From Mycobacterium sp. M26 (lineage in GTDB: Bacteria > Actinomycetota > Actinomycetes > Mycobacteriales > Mycobacteriaceae): a stretch of DNA of 64,000 nt. Both the position numbers and the translations under genes were made by a program. Positions 50,174 through 57,933 of the stretch are shown here, one piece after another; positions within the stretch are counted from its first letter, which is position 1; each line of letters opens with the position of its first letter. A model generated the notes under the pieces. The model saw only the letters and a program-made list of their open reading frames with translations, had not been told where the DNA came from and ran no database searches. Location of the stretch: positions 3,316,468-3,380,467 of the forward strand of contig NZ_LN929908.1 of the NCBI RefSeq assembly GCF_001494595.1, written 5' to 3'.

Positions 50174-52303
50174 CTAGCTGCCGAAACGCACCGCGACCAC
50201 GCACACGTCGTCGTTGCGAGGCGCCGGCGCCAGGGTCTGCGACAGCCGCTGGCAGGCCTGCGCCAGTGGTTCGTCGTCCGACCACCGCGCGATGAGCTGC
50301 TGGGCCCAGCGCAGCCCGGTCTCGATGTCCTGGCCGCGCCGCTCGATCAGCCCGTCGGTGTACATGACCACGATGTCGCCGTCAGCCAGCCTGGTGTAGC
50401 CCTGTGCGTAGCTGATGTCCTCGACCGGGCCCAGCACCGGGCCGTGGCCGGTGGCCAGTCGGCCCACCTCGCCGGTGGCAGCCCGGCGCAGCAGCGGTGG
50501 CGGGTGGCCCGCCGAGGCATAGGACAGCGACCTGTCCCGCGGATCGAAGATCGCCACGCTCATGGTGGCGAACTTGCCCTGGCTGGCGTGGCGGGTGAAC
50601 GTGTTGAGTTCCGCGAGCAGCCGCGCCGGCGACAGCCCCTGCAGCGCGAGTGCCCGAGCAGCACTGCGCAACTGCGCCATATCCTCGACGGCGGGCAGAC
50701 CGTGCCCGACGACATCGCCGACCGCCACGTAGGTGCGGCCCTCGCGAAGGGCCATCGCGTCATACCAGTCGCCGCCCAATCCCTGTTCGGCGTCGGCGGG
50801 TTCGTAGCTGATCGCCACGTCCATACCCTCGATCGCCGACGGGCTGCTCGGCAACACCGCCGCCTGCAGCACGACGGCCCGGGCATGCTCGTCGGCGTAG
50901 ACCCGGGCCCGCACCAGGGCCTGACCGGTCATCGTGGCGACCGCCGAGGCGTAGGCCAGCTGCGCGGTGTCCAGGGGTTGCGGAGTGTCCCAGATCAGCA
51001 CCAGCGCGCCGATCGCCTTGCCCCCGGCGGTCAGCGGCCAGGCCACCAGGCAGGCCGCACCGCTGGCTTCCAGCCAGGCCGCGTTGTCGGCGTAGCGGCG
51101 CCGGTACTCCAGTGGGTTGCGGATCACCACCGGCTGCCCGGTGCGGACGACCTCGACTGCCGCCGTCTGTTCGTCGAGGGACACCCCGCGGCCGAATCGG
51201 GCGACGACGGCCTCCGGGTAGCCGGCCATCGTGACCCAGGTCAGTCGGTTGCCGCCCGGTTCGACCAGGCCGAAGTGGACCGCGGACGCGCCGGCGTCGT
51301 TGAGCACCTGCGACTCGACCGCGTCGCCGATCTGCTCCTCGGTCAGCGCTCCGGACAGCAACTGGCCGAGCCTGGCCAGTGTCTCCAGCCGGAGCCGTTC
51401 CCGCCGTTCGGCCTGGCGCTGCCGGATCGCGGTGATGCGGCCTGCGGCCTCCTGGGCGATCAGCATCGCCACGAGCACCACGACGGCGATGAAGGCCTGG
51501 GCGACGGCCAACCGCCCGGCCGGGGCCAGATCGAGGTTCGCGAACGCGCCGTAGCCGCCGTCGGTCATGAAGTTCGTGGTCAAAGCCAGCACCGACCCGG
51601 CCAGCGCGGCACCGATGACGTCGAGCCGGAACGCTGCCCATGCCAGGACCGGCAGCAGGAACAGCGCAGGCGGCAGGTCGGTCAGGAACGCCACCACCGA
51701 CAACCCTGCGGTCACGAGCAAGGTCAGGGTGGCTTCGACCTTGCGGGCAGCGAGTACGCGGGATTGCCTGGGCCACAGCAGAATCGGGGCGGCCACCACC
51801 AGGACGCCGATGCCGTCACCCGCCCACCAGTGCACCACGGCCGCGAACCGCCAGGCGCCGTCACGCAGTCCGATGACGAGCCCGCCGATGAGACCGCCCG
51901 CCAGCGGACCCAGGATGACCGCGCCCAGCACGAACCGAGCCAGGTCGTCGCGGCGTCGCAGATCGGGCGGCCCCTTGCACCACCGCCGCACGAGCGTCGC
52001 CCCGACCAGTGGTTCGACGGTATTGGCGACGGCGAAGCCGATGGCGGCGAGCCAACTGAAGTTGTAGCGCAGATCGACGGCGAACTCGGCGAGGAAGATC
52101 GCCGCGATGATCACCGGCCACTGAGAGCGGCGGGTCAGCAGCATGGCCGCGACCGTCACCCCGGCGGCCGGGAAGAACGCCGGCCCGATGTCGGCACCGA
52201 AGGTCTGCCACGACAGCACCGCGCCGACGATGTAGGCCAGAGCGACCCAACCGAACAGACCCGTCGCCGCCCCCAGACGGTCCAGACGGTTAGAGCCGGT
52301 CAA
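50174..52303 (-). CDS. MASE1-GAF-PP2C (SpoIIE-type) membrane phosphatase
   Basis: A 709-residue signalling protein. Residues about 10-290 hold the MASE1 membrane sensor (about 8 helices, with QTFGADIGPAFFPAAGVTVA). A GAF domain follows (about 305-460, DAVESQVLNDAGASAVHFGL). The PP2C phosphatase domain is at about 480-705, with GGDWYDAMAL, VVGHGLPA and MYTDGLIERR as metal-site motifs, and ends NDDVCVVAVRF. Such Rsb-type proteins dephosphorylate anti-sigma antagonists; no anti-sigma gene lies beside it. TTG start at 52303, 5 codons before a Arg-rich region. It is convergent with hypB. Confidence 0.9.
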   Translation of the reverse strand: MTGSNRLDRLGAATGLFGWVALAYIVGAVLSWQTFGADIGPAFFPAAGVTVAAMLLTRRSQWPVIIAAIFLAEFAVDLRYNFSWLAAIGFAVANTVEPLVGATLVRRWCKGPPDLRRRDDLARFVLGAVILGPLAGGLIGGLVIGLRDGAWRFAAVVHWWAGDGIGVLVVAAPILLWPRQSRVLAARKVEATLTLLVTAGLSVVAFLTDLPPALFLLPVLAWAAFRLDVIGAALAGSVLALTTNFMTDGGYGAFANLDLAPAGRLAVAQAFIAVVVLVAMLIAQEAAGRITAIRQRQAERRERLRLETLARLGQLLSGALTEEQIGDAVESQVLNDAGASAVHFGLVEPGGNRLTWVTMAGYPEAVVARFGRGVSLDEQTAAVEVVRTGQPVVIRNPLEYRRRYADNAAWLEASGAACLVAWPLTAGGKAIGALVLIWDTPQPLDTAQLAYASAVATMTGQALVRARVYADEHARAVVLQAAVLPSSPSAIEGMDVAISYEPADAEQGLGGDWYDAMALREGRTYVAVGDVVGHGLPAVEDMAQLRSAARALALQGLSPARLLAELNTFTRHASQGKFATMSVAIFDPRDRSLSYASAGHPPPLLRRAATGEVGRLATGHGPVLGPVEDISYAQGYTRLADGDIVVMYTDGLIERRGQDIETGLRWAQQLIARWSDDEPLAQACQRLSQTLAPAPRNDDVCVVAVRFGS

Positions 52304-52453
52304 ACAGGTTCACCCCACTTCGACTGCTCCGCCACCTGGAGAGCACCCGACGAGCCTAGTCACCCGGGCAGCAAGCTCGCAGCCGAACTCCCCGACAGCC
52401 GGCAGCGGTACCGCCGTCGAGCACTCGGTCGGGCCGGATGACCTTGCCGCCGT

Positions 52454-53119
52454 TTACTTCTCAGCGACCACGAAGGTGGCCTCGACTTCCGCGCTGACCT
52501 CCACATCCTGCGGCCGCAGAGCGAATTCCTCGGCGCCGCCGCCCGGCGGTGCGGCCTGGGCGAGCATCGCCGCCCGGGGTGCGGGCGCGGGCCGGTTCAG
52601 TCCCGGGTCGCTGACACTGCGCACGGTCACCGCCCCGAGCTCCAGGGCGTCGGCGTAATCCTGTGCGCGGCGGCGGGCATCCTGCACCGCGTGCTGGCGG
52701 GTGGCGCGCTCCAGCGCCAGCCGGCGGCTGTCGGTCAGTTCCCAGTCGAGGTAACTGATCGACAGGCCCTCCACTCCAGCCGCCGAGGCCACCCACGCCG
52801 CCAGCGCGTCGAAGTCGGCGAAGGTCGCCTCGACGGTGACCGAGGCCGAGTGCACCAGCGGCAGCTTCTTGCCGTCCTTGTGCCAGGGGCGGTGTGAGCC
52901 CATCCGGACCTGATCGACCGAGTACCGGGTCACCGGCCCCTGGTCGGGATGATGACGGGCTTCCAGAGTCGCCTTGACCTCGGCCAACGAGCTGGACACC
53001 GCGCGAAACACCGGCTCGGGCGCAGGACCTTCCAGCGCCAGCGTGACGTGGACGGTCCCGCGTTCGGGCGGCACGGTCACGGAGTGCGCGCCGCGCACAT
53101 GGATCTCAACGTCGCTCAT
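52454..53119 (-). CDS. SIMPL (DUF541) domain protein
   Basis: A 221-residue protein of the SIMPL/DUF541 family: VRGAHSVTVPPERGTVHVTL (about 7-26), a middle EATFADFDALAAWV, and the family helix ERATRQHAVQDARRRAQDYA (about 137-156), then SDPGLNRP. It has no signal peptide, unlike periplasmic relatives, so is probably cytosolic in this organism. Function is unknown; eukaryotic SIMPL proteins interact with kinases, and bacterial ones occur in stress settings. The ATG at 53119 has GGGCGAT upstream. It precedes the phosphatase gene by 150 bp on the same strand. Confidence 0.85.
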   Translation of the reverse strand: MSDVEIHVRGAHSVTVPPERGTVHVTLALEGPAPEPVFRAVSSSLAEVKATLEARHHPDQGPVTRYSVDQVRMGSHRPWHKDGKKLPLVHSASVTVEATFADFDALAAWVASAAGVEGLSISYLDWELTDSRRLALERATRQHAVQDARRRAQDYADALELGAVTVRSVSDPGLNRPAPAPRAAMLAQAAPPGGGAEEFALRPQDVEVSAEVEATFVVAEK

Positions 53120-53146
53120 ATCGCCCACCCTAGGCAGGTGGGTTGG

Positions 53147-54151
53147 TCAGCGGGCGCGCTCGCGGCGACGCTGGAGGAAGAACTCGGCGGCAGCGCGGAT
53201 CGACTCGTGGACGTCTCGGGGCTGCCAGCCGAGTTCACGAACCGCCTTGCTGTGGTCCATCGGGCGCATGATGTCCATCAGCCGCACCGACGTCGGGGTG
53301 AGTTGCAGGTCGCGACCGGTGATGACCGCGGCGGCCCCACCGATCAGACCTGCCACCCGCATGACCGGCTTGGGGATACCCCACCGCGGACCGGGCACGC
53401 CCGCGGCTTGCGCCGCGGTGTCATAGAGCTCGCGGTAGGGCAGGAAGCGCTCGGAGATGATGTAGCGCTCGCCGACCCGGCCGCGCTCCCCGGCGAGCAG
53501 AAGAGCACCGGCTGCGTCCTGCACACCCACCACCTCGGTCGCCATCCCGGCCATGTAGAAGCCAAGCTTGCCGAACGCGGCGGCCGCCACCAGCGCACCG
53601 TGCGGGGTGGGCTGCCAGTCGCTGGGCCCGTAGGTATTGGACACACAGAGCGCCACGGCGGGCAGTCCCTTGTGCCGGGCGTAGCTGAGCACCAGATCTT
53701 CGGCCTGGACCCGGGATCGGATGTAGGCACCGCCCTCGGAAGCCCAGTCGAACGGGGTGTCCTCGTCGACGGTTCCGCCCGCACCCAGACCGATGGTGCC
53801 GATGCTGCTGGTGAAGACGAAGCGATGCAGATCGGCAGCGAGGGCGGCGTCGAGCACGCGGCGCAGTCCCTCGACGTTGGTCCGGTAGAGCGGGGCCGGG
53901 TCACGCAGGTAGGCGCGGGTGTCGACGACGCAGTAGTAGACGACGTCGCAGCCGGCCATCGCCGACCGCAGCGCGTCGTCATCGAAGATGTCGCCGTAGT
54001 AACGCTGAACCGGCAGGTCATCGATCGCCCGCGTGGAGCTGGTGGTCCGCAGCATCACCCGGACCGAGTCACCGCGCTCCACCAGCTGGCGTGTGACATG
54101 CGAACCGAGGAAGCCGCTCGCGCCGATCACCAGCTTGTCCGCACCCGCCAT
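53147..54151 (-). CDS. NAD-dependent epimerase/dehydratase-family (extended SDR) protein
   Basis: A 334-residue extended SDR resembling dihydroflavonol/3beta-hydroxysteroid-type reductases. The coenzyme motif is VIGASGFLGSHV (about residues 8-19), and GDIFDDDALRSAMAGCDVVY follows. The catalytic region is VFTSSIGTIGLG and YIRSRVQAEDLVL (about 144), where the usual YxxxK reads Tyr-Ile-Arg-Ser-Arg, with Arg in place of the catalytic Lys. The C-terminal domain has SNTYGPSDWQPTPHG, a substrate-binding segment. Start taken as ATG 54151 (MAGADKLVIG); ATG 54163 is the alternative. It is 27 bp upstream of the SIMPL gene on the same strand. Confidence 0.88.
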   Translation of the reverse strand: MAGADKLVIGASGFLGSHVTRQLVERGDSVRVMLRTTSSTRAIDDLPVQRYYGDIFDDDALRSAMAGCDVVYYCVVDTRAYLRDPAPLYRTNVEGLRRVLDAALAADLHRFVFTSSIGTIGLGAGGTVDEDTPFDWASEGGAYIRSRVQAEDLVLSYARHKGLPAVALCVSNTYGPSDWQPTPHGALVAAAAFGKLGFYMAGMATEVVGVQDAAGALLLAGERGRVGERYIISERFLPYRELYDTAAQAAGVPGPRWGIPKPVMRVAGLIGGAAAVITGRDLQLTPTSVRLMDIMRPMDHSKAVRELGWQPRDVHESIRAAAEFFLQRRRERAR

Positions 54152-54280
54152 GCCCCGCAGCATGCCCGATGAGCAGCAGAGAAGACAACATTTAAAATTT
54201 GTTCACTCAATGTGCGGGGTGAGCAGCCCGACCGGATTCACTAGGATCGGCCGGGACCGATACCGCGGAGGCAGAGCACC

Positions 54281-54857
54281 ATTTCGACCACCACTTCCCC
54301 CGACACACCGACCACGGCGACCACCCGGCCGTTGTACATCGGCACCGGCCATGACATCAGCGCGGCGGCCGCCGGGATCGAAGCCCTCGACGCTGACCGG
54401 CCGTGGTCGGCGGCGGCCGTTTCCGAGACGGAGTTGCCCGACTTCAGCCCGCAACGGCGGTGGACCTCGGTGCTGCTGGCGGCGGCGGGCATCGTCGCCC
54501 TCGCGGCTTTGGTAGCCGCGGTGATCACCATGGCCAACCGGACCTCGCACCCGGCCCGGGAGATGCCCCCGGCGCCGGCACCGACAACGCCGTCGGCCAC
54601 CACCACCGCCCCGGGAGATGCCCCCGGCGCCGGCACCGACAACGGCGTCGGCCACCCCCACCGCCACTGCGCCGCTCCCGGCCCCGTCGTCGGTACCGTC
54701 CGCCGCTCCCCTGCCCCCGCCGGACTTCTCGAGTGTGACCGCCACAGCATCCACGCTGGCTCCACCGCCGCCGGCACGCCCGGGTCAGCCGGAGCCGAAA
54801 CCCGGTGTGCGCGAACGACTACGGGACCTGTTCCCGAGGTTGTTCCCCGACCGTTAG
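54281..54857 (+). pseudogene. Membrane protein with Pro-rich tail, frameshifted by a 55-bp tandem duplication
   Basis: The N-terminal part (PLYIGTGHDISAAAAGIEAL) and a transmembrane helix (SVLLAAAGIVALAALVAAVI) are in one frame; after NRTSHPAREMPPAPAPTT the gene enters a 55-bp direct repeat and the true C-terminus (Pro/Ala/Ser/Thr-rich, ending RERLRDLFPRLFPDR) is in another frame. Deleting one copy gives a continuous protein of 156-173 residues that ends at the TAG at 54857. No ATG, GTG or TTG lies near the GGAGG at 54267; in that position is an ATT (54281), and the first normal start is TTG 54332. It would be a small single-pass envelope protein. It converges with the methyltransferase gene, 3 bp away. 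Confidence 0.75.
54556..54665 (+). repeat. 55-bp direct tandem duplication
   Basis: Copy 1 (54556-54610) and copy 2 (54611-54665) differ at two positions (ACGCCG against ACGGCG, and CCACCACC against CCACCCCC). The unit is not a multiple of three and shifts the reading frame; the sequence begins CCGGGAGATG. Confidence 0.93.
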
Positions 54858-54860
54858 GCC

Positions 54861-55676
54861 TCAGCGGCGAACGCCGTTGACGATCAGGTACTCCCACTGC
54901 ATCACCGACGTCCCGGCCAGTGCCGTCTGCCCGAGCGCGGCCAGGTCAGCATCGAGGGCGGCCACCCGGTCGGGGTCGTCGGCGATCGCGCGGTAGGCCG
55001 CCACGATCGGGCCGTACTTCGCCTTGAAGTAGTCCCGGAATGCGGCACCGTCGGCGAAGGCGTCGACGCGTAGTGCGCCACGGGAACTCTCGATGTCGAC
55101 GCGGTCGCCGAACAGGGCCTGCACATGTCCTTCGTCACCCCACAGCGGTGCGGGCTGCACTCCGGGCGGCGGTGGCGCCACATAGGGCTTGAGGGTGGCG
55201 AACATCTGACCGATGAACCCCTGCGGTGTCCAGCTGAGCACCGTGATCCGCCCGCCTGGCCGACACACCCGGACCAGTTCGTCGGCAGCCTGCTGATGGT
55301 GCGGGGCGAACATCACCCCGATACAGGAGATGACACTGTCGAATTCGGCGTCGGCGAACGGCAGTGCCTCGGCGTTGGCCTCCAGGAACTCGACGTCCGC
55401 CCCCTGCTGGGCAGCCAGTGCGCGGCCGTGGGCCAGGAGGTCGGGGCACAGGTCACTGGCGATCACGTGGGCTCCGGTCGCGGCGGCGGCAAAAGCCGCG
55501 TTACCGGTGCCGGCGGCGACGTCGAGCACCCGTTGGCCGGGCCCGATTCCGGCGGCAGCCACCAGCTCGGCACCCAGTGGTACGACGAGATCGGTGGCCA
55601 CCGTGCGGTAGTCACCCAACGCCCACAACGCCCGGTGCCGGGCTTCCAGATCGCGGTCGACGGTTGGTGCACTCAT
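54861..55676 (-). CDS. Class I SAM-dependent methyltransferase
   Basis: A 271-residue UbiE/COQ5-like methyltransferase. SAM motif I is VLDVAAGTGNAAFAAAATGA (about 50-69), followed by ASDLCPDLL, then EANAEALPFADAEFDSVISC (motif II) and RVCRPGGRITVLSWTPQG (motif III). The substrate is unknown; the methyltransferase fold occurs in menaquinone or polyketide methylation. The ATG at 55676 starts MSAPTVDRDLEARHRALWAL; the frame is open to 55787 but those residues are unlike the family. It is divergent from an HxlR-type regulator with a 155-bp intergenic region that carries a palindromic site. Confidence 0.93.
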   Translation of the reverse strand: MSAPTVDRDLEARHRALWALGDYRTVATDLVVPLGAELVAAAGIGPGQRVLDVAAGTGNAAFAAAATGAHVIASDLCPDLLAHGRALAAQQGADVEFLEANAEALPFADAEFDSVISCIGVMFAPHHQQAADELVRVCRPGGRITVLSWTPQGFIGQMFATLKPYVAPPPPGVQPAPLWGDEGHVQALFGDRVDIESSRGALRVDAFADGAAFRDYFKAKYGPIVAAYRAIADDPDRVAALDADLAALGQTALAGTSVMQWEYLIVNGVRR

Positions 55677-55759
55677 GATGTTCTCCCTTCCTGACGTGCT
55701 GCAGTCATGCTGCGCCGCGCCGGTGTAGCGGTTCCAGTGCCGGATCTGAACCGGTGCCG

Positions 55760-55774
55760 GTACAGGATCTGTAC
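55760..55774. promoter_or_regulatory. Putative HxlR operator between the methyltransferase and regulator genes
   Basis: GTACAG-GAT-CTGTAC is a perfect 15-bp interrupted palindrome, 84 bp upstream of the methyltransferase start and 58 bp before the HxlR-type start. HxlR/DUF24 regulators often bind sites with GTAC half-sites. Confidence 0.6.
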
Positions 55775-55831
55775 TAGCCAGCCGCACCGCCGGTGACGTC
55801 TACTGGAAGACATCCACGAAAGGGGGCGGCC

Positions 55832-56506
55832 ATGTCGGGTTATGGCCAGTTCTGCCCCGTCGCCAAGGCGATGGAACTCCTCGACGAGCGGTGGACCCTT
55901 CTGGTGGTCCGCGAATTGCTCAAGGGCAGCACTCATTTCAACGATCTGCGCCGCGGGGTACCGAAGATGTCGCCGGCCCTGCTGTCCAAGCGGCTGAAAT
56001 CACTGACCCGGGCGGGTCTGGTCGAGCGCACCGAGGTCGACGGCCGCACGTCGTACTCGCTGACCGAAAGCGGGCGGGAACTGTCCGATGTGGTCGAGGC
56101 CCTGGGCGCCTGGGGTGTGCGCTGGATCGGCAATCTCGGTGACGACGATCTGGATCCGCACCTGCTGATGTGGGATATCCAGCGGACCATCCCGATCGAG
56201 AGCTGGCCACGGGCGCGGACCACGGTGGCCTTCCGGTTCGACGGCGTCACACCGAAGGCCGCCCACTGGTGGCTGGTGGTCTCCGAGGGCGAGGTCGACG
56301 TGTGCGACTTCGACCCCGGTTACCAGACCACCGCCACCGTCGAGACGAATCTGCGGACGCTGACCAGGATCTGGCGCGGCGACGAATCATGGTCGCGGGC
56401 GCTGCTGGATGGCAGTGCCACCATCACCGGTTCCGGCGAGGCCCGAAAAGCGGTGCCGCGCTGGATCGGGCAGTCGACCCTGGCGGCGATTCCGCGTCCG
56501 GCCTAG
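55832..56506 (+). CDS. HxlR-type transcriptional regulator with C-terminal SCP2-like domain
   Basis: A 224-residue protein. Residues about 1-100 form an HxlR (DUF24) winged helix: CPVAKAMELLDERWTLLVVR (Cys8 is the usual redox Cys), FNDLRRGVPKMSPALLSKRL and GLVERTEVDGRTSYSLTESG. Residues about 120-220 resemble an SCP2/sterol-carrier fold (WWLVVSEGEVDVCDFDPGYQ, then WRGDESWSRALLDGSATITG). HxlR proteins respond to electrophiles or aldehydes; the added lipid-binding domain could bind a ligand. The ATG at 55832 has GGGGGC upstream. Its stop and that of the convergent metallopeptidase gene share the sequence CTAG. Confidence 0.88.
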   Translation: MSGYGQFCPVAKAMELLDERWTLLVVRELLKGSTHFNDLRRGVPKMSPALLSKRLKSLTRAGLVERTEVDGRTSYSLTESGRELSDVVEALGAWGVRWIGNLGDDDLDPHLLMWDIQRTIPIESWPRARTTVAFRFDGVTPKAAHWWLVVSEGEVDVCDFDPGYQTTATVETNLRTLTRIWRGDESWSRALLDGSATITGSGEARKAVPRWIGQSTLAAIPRPA

Positions 56507-57846
56507 TCCTTGAGGCAGGACTGGGCGCCGTTGATGACGCCGTCGCGGTAGTGCCGGATGCGTTCGAAACCGGCTCCCTGCCGTTGCACGTCGCCGTCGC
56601 CGCGGAACACCAGCAGCGCGGTGATCGCCTCGTCGAGGTCACCGGGTGAGATGCGGAAACTACTTGTCTCCGAGCGGTTTCCGAGCACCACACTGGCGGT
56701 GTAGGCCCCAGCGAAGCAATCCCCCCGCAACGACTGCGTCTTGTCGTCGGACTGGTCGTTGGCCCGGGTCATCGCAGCCAGGGCGTACTGGGTGGCCAGC
56801 AGGGTGGCCACCGCGAAGTCACCACCCTGGCGGTACACCTCGGGCATCGCGTCGACGTTGTCCCAGCCGATGTAATCGTCGGGCACGCAGTAGAACAGCG
56901 CATAGTCCTTGGTGGAGTTACCCCCGCACAGCGGCGGATCGGCGGGGTCGAACGGCTCCAGACCCTTGACCGGAACCCACTGCTGGCCGTCGGTCAACTC
57001 CGGGTACACCTGGGACCAGTAATCCTCCAAGTCGTAGGGCACCCCGTTGATGATCGAGTCATACGGCGCGTCGCCGCCGCTGGCCAGGTCCTCTTCGTCG
57101 TTGAACGGCAGTTCCACCACCACCGGGTTGTCATCGCGGTAGGCCTTGCAGGCTTGCGGCCCGTTGTCGTAGCCGTCCTGGAAGGCGCCCACCCGGTCGA
57201 AACCACTGCCGTGCGCCGAAGGGTCGATCTTGCTGGTGCCCGGCGAATCGCGCAGTTCCAAGATGCCGGCCAGCGCGGTGTCCAGTTCGGCGGCGTTGAC
57301 CTTGAACACCCCGGTGTCCTGAGCGTGTTTAGCCCAGCCGCCGGCGAAGCAGTCGGCCTGCAGTTCCTTGGTGACCGTGCGTGCGGTGAAGTTCGACCGG
57401 CCCTGCACCGCATGCCCCCACTCATGGGCCAGCACGATGGGGATGACGAAATCGCCGAACTTGGCCTGCAATTGGGGCAGCAGGTCCTCGGAATCCCAGG
57501 CCACCACGTCTTTGGTCGAGCAGTAGAACGCGTTGCCCGCGATATCGCTGGCATCCGACGCGCACGGCGGCAGATCACCGGACGACGGGATGACCGCGTA
57601 GAAGCCACCTTTCACCGGTTCGTAGTCGCCCTTGTAGAGCTTGGGATACTCGTCGGCCCAGTACTTCTGCAGGTCTTCGATCGCCGCAACGGCGATCTTG
57701 TTCACCGGGGTCGAGGCGTCACCGTGGATGGTGATGTCACTGGACTGCGGTGCTGGCGATGCCGGGGTGGGCACCACGGGTTTCGGTCCTCCGCAACTGG
57801 CCACCAGCAGGGCCGCCGCGGCGAGGGGCAGTACACGCGCGCGCAT
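56503..57846 (-). CDS. Neutral zinc metallopeptidase-like lipoprotein with duplicated domain
   Basis: A 447-residue lipoprotein: LPLAAAALLVASC (lipobox ending at Cys18) and a Pro-rich linker. The first domain (about 40-240) has the zincin motif in IVLAHEWGHAVQG (HEWGH, about 141) with a downstream Glu in QADCFAGGW, as in YpfJ/Rv2575-like putative neutral zinc metallopeptidases. The second domain (about 245-447) repeats the same layout (DSIINGVPYDLEDYWSQVYP, YCVPDDYIGWDN, GDCFAGAYTASV) but has lost HExxH (LLATQYALAAM), so it is likely a pseudo-protease half. The ATG at 57846. Its stop overlaps that of the HxlR gene. Substrate unknown. Confidence 0.88.
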   Translation of the reverse strand: MRARVLPLAAAALLVASCGGPKPVVPTPASPAPQSSDITIHGDASTPVNKIAVAAIEDLQKYWADEYPKLYKGDYEPVKGGFYAVIPSSGDLPPCASDASDIAGNAFYCSTKDVVAWDSEDLLPQLQAKFGDFVIPIVLAHEWGHAVQGRSNFTARTVTKELQADCFAGGWAKHAQDTGVFKVNAAELDTALAGILELRDSPGTSKIDPSAHGSGFDRVGAFQDGYDNGPQACKAYRDDNPVVVELPFNDEEDLASGGDAPYDSIINGVPYDLEDYWSQVYPELTDGQQWVPVKGLEPFDPADPPLCGGNSTKDYALFYCVPDDYIGWDNVDAMPEVYRQGGDFAVATLLATQYALAAMTRANDQSDDKTQSLRGDCFAGAYTASVVLGNRSETSSFRISPGDLDEAITALLVFRGDGDVQRQGAGFERIRHYRDGVINGAQSCLKD

Positions 57847-57933
57847 GCGCGAAGATTAGCCAGAATCGACGCCAATCACCCGGGATATGCCGAAACCCGG
57901 GTGATCGACGTGTACCGAGACGTTGCTGTCGCG

